Shown one piece after another: positions 15,716 to 22,761 of a stretch of 36,700 nt of DNA. The notes under the pieces were generated by a model that had not been told where the DNA came from, searched no databases, and was given only the letters and a program-made list of their open reading frames with translations. The stretch's first letter is position 1; every line of letters starts with the position of its first letter. Source of the stretch: an uncultured Mailhella sp. (GTDB lineage Bacteria; Desulfobacterota; Desulfovibrionia; Desulfovibrionales; Desulfovibrionaceae); contig NZ_CALUYL010000031.1 in assembly GCF_944324995.1 (NCBI RefSeq), positions 1 to 36,700 of the forward strand. The letters are read 5' to 3'. Both the position numbers and the translations under genes were made by a program.

Positions 15716-16480
15716 GCGCCCGGAGCGCTTCCTGCCTTTGCGCCGGGCCGCCGCGTGCATTCCGCGCCCGCTGAACTTTCCGCACGCCCGGGAACTTTTC
15801 CTTGAGGGCCGTCGTTGGTTCTGCCGTGGAACGTCCCGCACGCCGGGGCTCTTGTCACCCTTGCGGCCGGGCTGCCCGCGCATGTCGCCCGCGCTCTCGC
15901 GCCCGGGCCATGCCGGAATCGCCGCGCCTTACGGTTCCCCGTGCTTCCCGGGCGGCGTTCCCCCTGCGCTTCCTGCTCCCGCACCTCGTTCCCTCGCCCT
16001 TCGCCTTCCTGCGCTTCATCTCCCCGGCTTCGCGCTTCGGCGCGGCGTTTTACCCGCGCTTCGCCCCCCCCTTCTTCGCGCCCCTGTGTTCCGCGCTCCC
16101 GCGACTCCCCCAAGCGCCCCCGCACCTCGTTCCCCTCTCCTTTTCGCTCTTTCCTTCACGCTTCCGGCAGAGCTGGCCGCATCACGCCTCTCAGACTCCG
16201 CTCCCGGAGGCTCCCTGCGCCCGTTTCCCGGCGTCTCCACGCCCCGGAGCGCCCCAAAATCACTGACGTTTCGCACCTCTTCCCCCTTTTGCGGCCGCTA
16301 TTGCCTGTATTTTCACAAACCTGTTTCTTTCTCCCCGGCACACACTGTCTGCGCCCCCGTCGAACGCTTCCAAACTGCACATTTTCGCCGGATTTTCTCA
16401 AAAACACTGCCGGAATTTCGCCGTCTTTCCGACGAAAAAAGCGCGTTTCCGCGCCTTTTTCCTTTTTGCAGCAGTCAACT
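15716..16480. other. C/T-rich gene-free stretch upstream of the sulfotransferase operon
   Basis: Several overlapping frames stay open here on both strands, but none has a ribosome binding site, conserved motif or family resemblance; they follow from high GC and few stop-type triplets. The plus strand is strikingly pyrimidine-rich: I count 11 purines in 15961-16020 and 16 in 16021-16080. No tRNA-like, riboswitch-like or repeat structure was recognised. Confidence 0.5.
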
Positions 16481-16487
16481 CAACACT

Positions 16488-16517
16488 TTGAAATTACATA
16501 TTTAATCATGCAATATT
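16488..16517 (+). promoter_or_regulatory. Possible upstream sigma-70 promoter
   Basis: TTGAAA (16488-16493) and AATATT (16512-16517), spacing 18 bp, within an AT-rich patch that contrasts with its GC-rich surroundings. It could give a longer transcript of the transporter operon. Tentative. Confidence 0.3.
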
Positions 16518-16591
16518 CCGATTTTGAACGCCCCGTTTTCCCCACGGACGCGCGCCGACATTGAGAAGAAAAAGAAAAAATATTCAAAAAG

Positions 16592-16605
16592 CTAGTTTAG
16601 ACTAG
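16592..16605. promoter_or_regulatory. CTAGT-N4-ACTAG palindrome, probable Crp/Fnr-type operator
   Basis: Half-sites CTAGT (16592-16596) and ACTAG (16601-16605) are separated by 4 bp, the geometry of FNR-type sites (5-bp half-sites, N4). The centre (16598.5) is exactly 41.5 bp upstream of the start predicted from the -10 hexamer TATGTT at 16628-16633, the class II activation position. The Crp/Fnr regulator encoded just upstream is the natural candidate. Confidence 0.5.
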
Positions 16606-16627
16606 TTTATTTTATCCGCCATGCCCC

Positions 16628-16633
16628 TATGTT
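16628..16633 (+). promoter_or_regulatory. Candidate -10 of the transporter-sulfotransferase operon
   Basis: TATGTT matches four of six -10 positions. No good -35 precedes it; the palindrome at 16592-16605 takes that place, as at class II Crp/Fnr-activated promoters. The leader would be about 100 nt. Confidence 0.4.
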
Positions 16634-16741
16634 AAGCAACATCCGCAGAAGTAGCGGTGCGGGAATCTCCCTGTTTTCTCGAACACCGTGTTTTTCCTCA
16701 CGAAAGGGCCACTCTTTCCTTCTCCGTCTTTGGAGGTAAGC

Positions 16742-18274
16742 ATGTCGTCAAAGAAACTTCCTCTTTCCACCATCATCAACACCGTCATCGGCATCGGCAT
16801 CATGTTCCTCGGCTACGTGCTGCCCTGCCCTTCCATGACCGTTCCCGTCAACGACGCCCTCGTTGCCGCAGGTTTCCCCGTGGTGGACGGCAACGCCGTC
16901 ATCACCATCACCCGCATGGGCATGGTGAACGCCATGATCTTCCTCGGCGTCGTCTATCTCTGGACCTTCGTCGATACGCTCTGGCCCTGCTTCCTCGGTG
17001 TGCTCATGCTCGCCTTCAGCGGATTCACCCCCGCTCCCAAGGTGCTCAATTCCTTCCTCGGCAATCCCATGGTGGTCATGATCTTCTTCACCCTCTGCTT
17101 TGCCACCGCCCTCATCAAGAGCAACGTTTCCGCCTGGCTCGCCCAGTGGATTCTCCGCCGCGACTTCATCATAGGACGCCCCTGGACCTTCACCGGCGTC
17201 ATCCTGCTCGCCACCTACTTCCTGGCCTTCTTTGAACAGACTTCCATCTGCTTCCTCATCTGGCCCGTCATGTACACCATCTTCAATCAGGTGGGCTTCA
17301 AGCGCGGCGACAAGTACGTTGCCATCATGCTGGTGTACATCATCATCATGTCGCTGCTCTCCTTCGCCTCCGATCCCTTCAAGACCGGCGCCTTCCTGCT
17401 GCTCGGCAACATCTGGAGCATGGCCGCCAACAATCCCGGCCTGAACGTTCCGGATCTGCCCGCCGCCTCCTACTTCTGCTTCGCCCTCGTTGTTTCCCTC
17501 ATCTCCATCGCCGGCCTCATCTTCGCCATGCGCTTCATCTTCCGCGTGGACGTCTCCCCCCTGCTCAAGCTTGATCCCGAAGTGCTGCGCAAGGAACCCC
17601 TGCCGCCCATGACCGGCTATCAGATCGGCGTGCTCGTCGCCTTCGCCCTCTTCGCCTTCTGGATTCTCCTGCCCGGCATCATCGGCAAGGACAACGTCGT
17701 CGGCGCCTTCCTCGCCAAAAACTCCATGCTTGCCCCCCTCGTCGCCCTGTTCATCGTGGGCTTCGTCCACCTGCGCGGCAAGCCCATCGCCGACGTGAGC
17801 GACACCGCAACCGTCTATCCCTGGCGCATCTTCCTGCTCATCGCCGTGGCCATGCTCCTCGGCGACGCCATGACCGGCAAGGGCACCAACGTGACCATCT
17901 TCATGGAATACGTCCTGCGCGGCGCCCTCTCCGGCTTCGGCTACGTGGCCCTGTGCATCGCCGTCATTCTGCTCGGCATCACCTGCACCAACTTCTGCAA
18001 CTCCGTGGTGCTCGGCCTCGTGCTCACCCCCGTGCTGCTCGCCATGTGCAACGCCTTCGGCATGAACGCCGGTCCCCTCATGGCCTGCTTCATCTACGCC
18101 GTGCTCATCGCCGCCTGCACCCCCGCAGCCTCGCCGTTCGCCGCCATGCTCTTCGGCAACACGCAGTGGCTCTCCCCGAAGGAAATCGTCACCTACAGCG
18201 TGACCGCCTCCCTGCTCATCGCCGGCGTCATCATCGTGGTGGGCATCCCGCTCGCCATGCTCATCTTCGGATAA
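16742..18274 (+). CDS. DASS/SLC13-type anion permease
   Basis: A 510-residue polytopic inner-membrane protein with 11-13 hydrophobic helices, including two similar halves with re-entrant-type segments AFFEQTSICFLIWPVMY (~160-176) and GITCTNFCNSVVLGLVLTP (~416-434), where DASS proteins have their Ser-Asn-Thr-like substrate and sodium sites. DASS members carry dicarboxylates, citrate or sulfate/sulfonate-type anions. GGAGG (16732-16736) precedes ATG 16742; an in-frame ATG at 16688 has none. It is the first gene of an operon ending with an aryl-sulfate sulfotransferase, so import or exchange of an organic sulfate is the most economical proposal; substrate identity is inference. Confidence 0.85.
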   Translation: MSSKKLPLSTIINTVIGIGIMFLGYVLPCPSMTVPVNDALVAAGFPVVDGNAVITITRMGMVNAMIFLGVVYLWTFVDTLWPCFLGVLMLAFSGFTPAPKVLNSFLGNPMVVMIFFTLCFATALIKSNVSAWLAQWILRRDFIIGRPWTFTGVILLATYFLAFFEQTSICFLIWPVMYTIFNQVGFKRGDKYVAIMLVYIIIMSLLSFASDPFKTGAFLLLGNIWSMAANNPGLNVPDLPAASYFCFALVVSLISIAGLIFAMRFIFRVDVSPLLKLDPEVLRKEPLPPMTGYQIGVLVAFALFAFWILLPGIIGKDNVVGAFLAKNSMLAPLVALFIVGFVHLRGKPIADVSDTATVYPWRIFLLIAVAMLLGDAMTGKGTNVTIFMEYVLRGALSGFGYVALCIAVILLGITCTNFCNSVVLGLVLTPVLLAMCNAFGMNAGPLMACFIYAVLIAACTPAASPFAAMLFGNTQWLSPKEIVTYSVTASLLIAGVIIVVGIPLAMLIFG

Positions 18275-18362
18275 CCTGCCTTCCGCCGAACTCTTCCGGC
18301 TCAACCAGAACGCTTCCCGCAATCCCCCCAGGGATCGCGACCGCAACAAAGGAGTTCTTCGC

Positions 18363-19289
18363 ATGAACAAGTACGACGTCATCATCGTGGGCGGCGGCCC
18401 CGCCGGTCTTACGGCTTCCATCTACGCCGTGCGCGCCAACATGAAAACGCTGGTGCTCGACAAGCTCGCCCCCGGCGGACAGATCATCAACACCAACGAA
18501 ATCGCCAACTACACCGGCTTCGGCACCATCAACGGCGCGGAGCTCGCCATCAAGATGTTTGAACACTCCCAGGAAGTCGGCGCGGAATTCGACTACAAGA
18601 CCGTCACCGCCATCGTGGACGAGGGCGACGTGAAAAAGGTGGTCTGCCTCGAAGACGACGCCGTGTATGAAGCCTCCGCGGTCATCATCGCAACCGGCAC
18701 TCGTCCCCGCCGCCTGCACATTCCCGGCGAAGACAAGCACGCCGGCGCCGGCATCAGCTGGTGCGCCATCTGCGACGGCGCCCAGTACCGCGGCAAGGAC
18801 GTCGTGGTCATCGGCGGCGGCAACTCCGCCGTGGAAGAATCCATCTACCTCGCCGGCATCGTGAACAAGCTCACCATCGTGACCATGTTCGACCTCACCG
18901 CCGATCCCATGGCCTGCGACAAGCTGCGCGCCATGCCCAACGTGACCATCTATCCCTATCAGGACGTGCTCGAATTCCTGGGCGACAACAAGCTCGAAGG
19001 CGTGCGCTTCAAGTCCACGAAGGAAGACGCCACCGAACGCACCGTGTCCTGCGACGGCGTGTTTGAATACATCGGCCTCGAACCCACGGCCTCCTTCTGC
19101 GCCGACCTCGGCATTCTCGACAGAACCGGCTGCATCATAACCGACGCCTCCATGGCCACCTCCCGCCCCGGCATCTTCGCCGCCGGCGACATCATCGTGA
19201 AGGGCCTGCGCCAGGTGGCCACCGCCTGCGGCGACGGCGCCATAGCCGCCAACTCCGCCTCCAAATACGTTGAAAAACTGAGAGGCTAG
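18363..19289 (+). CDS. Thioredoxin reductase-like flavoprotein without the usual NADPH motif
   Basis: A 308-residue protein of low-molecular-weight thioredoxin reductase length. FAD-binding VGGGPAG (9-15), redox-active CAIC (134-137, followed by DGA), second dinucleotide fold GGGNSA (151-156) and C-terminal SRPGIFAAGDI are all present. Where E. coli TrxB has HRRDxFRA for NADPH 2'-phosphate binding, this protein reads TMFDLTAD (174-181), with no arginine. It may use NADH or another donor, as suggested for atypical reductases in anaerobes. AAAGGAG (18348-18354) precedes the ATG. It lies between the DASS gene (88 bp) and a thioredoxin gene (62 bp), which is its likely substrate. Confidence 0.9.
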   Translation: MNKYDVIIVGGGPAGLTASIYAVRANMKTLVLDKLAPGGQIINTNEIANYTGFGTINGAELAIKMFEHSQEVGAEFDYKTVTAIVDEGDVKKVVCLEDDAVYEASAVIIATGTRPRRLHIPGEDKHAGAGISWCAICDGAQYRGKDVVVIGGGNSAVEESIYLAGIVNKLTIVTMFDLTADPMACDKLRAMPNVTIYPYQDVLEFLGDNKLEGVRFKSTKEDATERTVSCDGVFEYIGLEPTASFCADLGILDRTGCIITDASMATSRPGIFAAGDIIVKGLRQVATACGDGAIAANSASKYVEKLRG

Positions 19290-19351
19290 TCCTCTTTTTA
19301 CGCCCGGAACACCGTTCCGCAACACTCAAATTTCCCCAAGGAGCCTTCCCC

Positions 19352-19663
19352 ATGATCAAAGAAATCGACACCGCCGCCTACGACAGCATGGACAAGTCCG
19401 GCGTCATGCTGGTGGAATTTTATTCCAAGACCTGCGGCCCCTGCAAAATGCTTTCCTTCGTGCTCAAGGACATCGACAAGAACGATCCCGACTTCCGCAT
19501 CTTCACCGTGGACTTCGACGCCAATCAGGATCTCAAGGAACGCTGCGGCGTGAAGGGCTTCCCCACCATGCTCTTCATGAAGGACGGCGCAGAAGTCTCC
19601 CGCCTCGAAGGCCTGAAGCAGAAGCCCGCCATCATTCAGGAAATAGCCAAGCTCAAAGCCTAA
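19352..19663 (+). CDS. Thioredoxin
   Basis: A 103-residue single-domain thioredoxin with no signal peptide. The active site is CGPC at residues 28-31, preceded by Thr rather than the usual Trp, and the cis-proline segment GFPTMLFM follows at about 69-76. AAGGAG (19338-19343) is 8 nt before the ATG. The gene follows the thioredoxin reductase-like gene and precedes the aryl-sulfate sulfotransferase gene by 48 bp, so the three are surely co-transcribed. A dedicated redox pair for the sulfotransferase or for its downstream sulfur chemistry is plausible; E. coli CFT073 instead pairs its periplasmic enzyme with the disulfide-forming DsbL/DsbI. Confidence 0.93.
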   Translation: MIKEIDTAAYDSMDKSGVMLVEFYSKTCGPCKMLSFVLKDIDKNDPDFRIFTVDFDANQDLKERCGVKGFPTMLFMKDGAEVSRLEGLKQKPAIIQEIAKLKA

Positions 19664-19711
19664 CCCCCACACCCATATATCCACACGTAGAACGCTGAAA
19701 GGAGTCCAGCC

Positions 19712-21592
19712 ATGAGCAGCAAAGTGACGCACACCTACAACGATCACCTCATCACTCGCCAGAATCGCGCCGAGAAGGAATTCCTTGCCGCTTTTGAAGC
19801 GGAAAAGCCCACGCTCGAAAACGCCCATGTTCTGGTCAACCCCTACTTCATCAATCCGCTCTGCGCGCTGATCCTCTTCAAGAGCGAAAAGCCCGCCTCC
19901 GCCACCATGACCATTCACGGCAAGCGCAACGACCGTGAAAACATCGTTCACACCTTCCCCGAGGGCACCGATCACTTCATTCCGGTCATCGGCCTCTACG
20001 AAGGCATCGCCACCCGCGTGACCGTGGAACTCTCCACCGGCGAAAAGAACACCTTCTCCATCCAGTCCCAGCCCCTGCCCGAAGACGTGTGCCGCTGCCG
20101 CAACATCAACACGTCCATGGACTACTTCGGCAACAACTTCATGTTCCTCACCCCGGCCGGCAAGAACCTCCCCACCGCCTACGACTACATGGGCGACATC
20201 CGCTGGCTGCTCACCGAAAACACCATGTTCGACATCAAGCGCGTGAAGAACGGCAACATCATGACCGGCTCCCACCGCTTCTGCCACATGCCCTACTGCT
20301 CCACCGGCCTCATCGAACTGAACCTGCTCGGCAAGATCTACAAGGAATTCCGCATGCCGGGCAACTATCACCACGATCACTTTGAAATGCCCGACGGCAA
20401 CATCCTCGCCCTCACCCAGGACTTCACCTCGAGCACCGTCGAAGACATGATCGCCCTGCTCGACCGCGAAACCGGCGAAGTGCTCCGCACCTGGGACTAC
20501 AAGACCTTCCTGCCCCAGAACGTGGCCGGTTCCGGCTCCCAGGACGCCCACGACTGGTTCCACAACAACGCCCTGTGGTACAACGACAAGAACAAGACCA
20601 TCACCATTTCCGGCCGCCATCAGGACGCCATCGTCAACTTCGACTACGAAACCAGCAAGCTCAACTGGATCATCGGCGACCCCGAAACCTGGCCCGAAGA
20701 CATGCAGAAGTACTTCTTCAAGCCCGTGGGCGACGTGGAAAACTTCGACTGGCAGTATGAACAGCACGCCTGCGTGGTCTGCCCCGACGGCGACATCATG
20801 TGCTTCGACAACGGTCAGTACCGCTCCAAGGTGAAGGAACGCTACATCCGCAACCGCGACAACTTCTCCCGCGGCGTGCGCTACCGCATCGACACCGACA
20901 AGATGGAAATCGAACAGGTGTGGCAGTACGGCAAGGAACTCGGCCAGAGCTTCTTCTCGCCCTACATCTGCAACGTGGAATACTACGACGAAGGCCACTA
21001 CCTCATCCATTCCGGCGGCATCGGCTGGAAGGACGGCTACGCCTCCGACAAGCTCGGCGCCTTCATCAATCCCAAGAAGGAACCCGGCACCGACATCTGC
21101 GCCAAGACCGTGGAACAGAAGGACGGCGTGGTCATGTACTCCATGGAAGTGGACGGCAACTTCTACCGCGCTGAAAAGCTCTTCCCCTACCACGACGGCG
21201 ACAACGCCGCCTTCGGCGAGGGCAAGCTCCTCGGCCACCTCGACGTGACCCCCACCTTCGACACCATCCCCGACGTGCCCGAATCTCAGGAAGTCATCGA
21301 CTCCTGGCATCAGGTCAACATCGAGGAAGATGAAGACCGCATCGTCTTCCACGGCCGCTTCGCCCGCGGCTCCCTGGTCATGGTGCTGCTCGAAGGCGAA
21401 AAGGAAACCCGCGGCTACTTCATCAACACCGCCGCTTCCTACCACCTCGCCATGTGCTCCGGCGCCTACCTCGAAGACGACGACCGCGTCATCAAGCAGA
21501 ACATCAGCAAGGAAGGCCTCTCCGGCAAGTACGACATCAAGATCCTCGTCGAAGACACCAAGTACCAGACCGGCGTCTCCCTCTTCTGCTAA
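19712..21592 (+). CDS. Aryl-sulfate sulfotransferase (ASST), no signal peptide
   Basis: A 626-residue protein of the PAPS-independent arylsulfotransferase family, which moves a sulfuryl group from an aryl sulfate to a phenol through a sulfo-histidine. Visible motifs: an N-terminal beta domain (~35-120); HHDHFEMPDGNILAL (220-234); DAHDWFHNNALWY with His284; ISGRHQDAIVNFDY with Arg302 (18 residues after His284, the same spacing as His356/Arg374 of the CFT073 enzyme); and EQHACVVCPDGDIMCFDNGQ with His352, the likely sulfo-histidine. The N-terminus MSSKVTHTYNDHLITRQNRA is hydrophilic, so export is not indicated, unlike the periplasmic E. coli enzyme. AAAGGAG precedes the ATG. Last gene of the DASS-TrxR-Trx-ASST operon, ended by a strong terminator. 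Physiological donor and acceptor unknown. Confidence 0.9.
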   Translation: MSSKVTHTYNDHLITRQNRAEKEFLAAFEAEKPTLENAHVLVNPYFINPLCALILFKSEKPASATMTIHGKRNDRENIVHTFPEGTDHFIPVIGLYEGIATRVTVELSTGEKNTFSIQSQPLPEDVCRCRNINTSMDYFGNNFMFLTPAGKNLPTAYDYMGDIRWLLTENTMFDIKRVKNGNIMTGSHRFCHMPYCSTGLIELNLLGKIYKEFRMPGNYHHDHFEMPDGNILALTQDFTSSTVEDMIALLDRETGEVLRTWDYKTFLPQNVAGSGSQDAHDWFHNNALWYNDKNKTITISGRHQDAIVNFDYETSKLNWIIGDPETWPEDMQKYFFKPVGDVENFDWQYEQHACVVCPDGDIMCFDNGQYRSKVKERYIRNRDNFSRGVRYRIDTDKMEIEQVWQYGKELGQSFFSPYICNVEYYDEGHYLIHSGGIGWKDGYASDKLGAFINPKKEPGTDICAKTVEQKDGVVMYSMEVDGNFYRAEKLFPYHDGDNAAFGEGKLLGHLDVTPTFDTIPDVPESQEVIDSWHQVNIEEDEDRIVFHGRFARGSLVMVLLEGEKETRGYFINTAASYHLAMCSGAYLEDDDRVIKQNISKEGLSGKYDIKILVEDTKYQTGVSLFC

Positions 21593-21608
21593 CCCCCTGT
21601 AAACAAAA

Positions 21609-21626
21609 CTGCCGCACACGCGGCAG
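21609..21626. other. Small hairpin after the ASST gene
   Basis: CTGCCGC, loop ACAC, GCGGCAG. It lacks a T-run and sits just before the true terminator; it may help 3'-end stability. Confidence 0.4.
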
Positions 21627-21630
21627 CCCC

Positions 21631-21674
21631 GCTGCGCCGAGCCCTCACTTTCCCCCTCGGCGCAGCTTTTTTTT
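21631..21674 (+). terminator. Rho-independent terminator of the ASST operon
   Basis: An 11-bp perfect stem GCTGCGCCGAG (21631-21641)/CTCGGCGCAGC (21656-21666) with a 14-nt loop, followed by eight T's (21667-21674). Confidence 0.93.
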
Positions 21675-21693
21675 AAGGAAGAGAGGAGGATGA

Positions 21694-21746
21694 GCGGGGG
21701 GAAGGAGAAAACCCTTTTGAAAAAGGGCTTTTCTCCTTCCCCCCGC
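21694..21746. repeat. 53-bp near-perfect inverted repeat
   Basis: The left arm starts GCGGGGGGAAGGAGAAAA and the right arm ends in its reverse complement; the inner parts CCCTTTT and AAAAAGGG also pair, with one bulged base. Outer sequences GAGGATG and CATCCTC extend the pairing imperfectly. It overlaps the start of the first 226-bp tandem repeat copy; in copies 2 and 3 the left arm is missing. Confidence 0.8.
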
Positions 21747-22293
21747 ACCCCCCATCCTCTTTCCGAAAACTTTTATCAGGGGGAGCAAAGAACTGATTGG
21801 AGCAATGGTTGCCGTCGGCAGCAGCCGCAGCGATGCGCCGGGCACGAAGGCTTGCCGGGCTTGCGAATGGTTCCGCCGCAGGTGAGATGCTGGAAAAGAT
21901 GAAGGAAGAGGGAGAGTTTGACCGAGGAATGAAGCCCCCCCTTTTGAAAAAGGGCTTTTCTCCTTCCCCCCGCGCCCCCCATCCTCTTTCCGAAAACTTT
22001 TATCAGGGGGGCGAAGAACTGATTGGAGCGATAGTTGCCGTCGGCAGCAGCCGCAGCGATGCGCCGGGCACGAAGGCTTGCCGGGCTTGCGAATGGTTCC
22101 GCCGCAGGTGAGATGCTGGAAAAGATGAAGGAAGAGGGAGAGTTTGACCGAGGAATGAAGCCCCCCCTTTTGAAAAAGGGCTTTTCTCCTTCCCCCCGCG
22201 CCCCCCATCCTCTTTCCGAAAACTTTTATCAGGGGGGCGAAGAACTGATTGGAGCGATAGTTGCCGTCGGCAGCAGCCGCAGCGATGCGCCGG
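21705..22293. repeat. 226-bp tandem repeat, three copies (third truncated)
   Basis: Copy 1 is about 21705-21930, copy 2 is 21931-22156 and copy 3 is 22157-22293 (137 bp). Copies 2 and 3 are identical over those 137 bp; copy 1 differs at a few places in its first half but matches copy 2 from about 21808 to 21930. Each contains CCCTTTTGAAAAAGGG, a C-rich stretch, TTTCCGAAAACTTTTATCAG and a GCCGTCGGCAGCAGCCGC segment. Frames translated across it repeat because the DNA repeats; no gene is supported. Function unknown. Confidence 0.9.
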
Positions 22294-22347
22294 ACGCAGC
22301 ATCGCGCAGGGCATCAGAATGGTTTCTTTTTTGGGGGGCACATTCAT
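22294..22347. other. Divergent tail of the tandem repeat
   Basis: After copy 3 breaks off, the sequence still loosely resembles the repeat (ending GAATGGTTTC where full copies have GAATGGTTCC). The segment GGCATCAGAATGGT (22310-22323) recurs exactly at 23818-23831. Confidence 0.4.
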
Positions 22348-22382
22348 AAAAAAAGAGGCTCCGGGAGAAAAACGAAACCTCT
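22348..22382 (-). terminator. Candidate terminator of the zinc-ribbon gene
   Basis: Read on the minus strand: AGAGG (22382-22378), a loop containing CTCCCGGAG, CCTCT (22358-22354), then six T's (22353-22348). The stem is short, so confidence is moderate. Confidence 0.5.
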
Positions 22383-22434
22383 CTGAACATCCTGAATCTC
22401 TGACGCCGGGCGGATCGCCCTCGCAAGGCAGCAG

Positions 22435-22761
22435 CTACACGGCAAAGAGCTTGCCGCATTTGCGGCAGCGGTACAGATGTCGATTGTATTTGTTGTCCAT
22501 GGCATGTCCGGCCCTGTTGCCGAGCGCCGCGCCCGAAACGCCGCCGGTCACGGCTCCCACAAGTCCCCCGGCAAGCGCGCCGATGGCCGATCCTATCACC
22601 GGAAACACGGAACCTATGGCGGCCCCGGCCGCCGCTCCGGCACTGATGCCCGACACTCCGGCCGCAGCGCCGCCTACGCCGCCCGCCGTGGTGCCGAGCA
22701 CCCGGTAGCGGTTATCCTTGCACACATCGGAACTCTTGCAGCGCGGACAGCGAACAGTCAT
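22435..22761 (-). CDS. Small zinc-ribbon protein with internal glycine-zipper membrane segment
   Basis: A 108-residue protein not assigned to a named family. It starts MTVRCPRCKSSDVC (Cys5, Cys8, Cys14) and ends YRCRKCGKLFAV (Cys99, Cys102), so the two halves of a CxxC...CxxC zinc ribbon are separated by about 90 residues. The insert (~22-86) is almost entirely Gly, Ala, Val and Ile with repeated GxxxG spacing (AGAAAGAAIGSVFPVIGSAIGALAGG is its core, given in part), like glycine-zipper segments that form membrane hairpins. Both termini would then lie on the same side. GAGGTG is about 8 nt before the ATG. It stands alone on the minus strand between the repeat array and the glnN control region. 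Function unknown. Confidence 0.75.
   Translation of the reverse strand: MTVRCPRCKSSDVCKDNRYRVLGTTAGGVGGAAAGVSGISAGAAAGAAIGSVFPVIGSAIGALAGGLVGAVTGGVSGAALGNRAGHAMDNKYNRHLYRCRKCGKLFAV

Noticed and set aside
15738-16564. Overlapping plus-strand frames in the 1-kb gap before the DASS gene
   Set aside because: Three frames are open at once because of C/T-rich composition; translations are Pro/Arg/Ser-rich with no motif and no ribosome binding site.
16748-18421. Minus-strand open frame of 557 codons opposite the DASS permease
   Set aside because: Acidic, His/Gly-rich translation typical of the antisense of hydrophobic membrane genes; no start signals.
19298-21748. Long minus-strand open frame (816 codons) opposite the ASST, thioredoxin and part of the downstream region
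   Set aside because: It mirrors codon bias of the plus-strand genes, is rich in Val/Gly/Asp/Glu in a shadow pattern, has no ribosome binding site and matches no family; the plus-strand proteins are clearly real.
21645-22208. Minus-strand frame with a repeated peptide across the tandem array
   Set aside because: The peptide repeat follows from the 226-bp DNA repeat; it crosses the ASST terminator and has no ribosome binding site or conserved domain.
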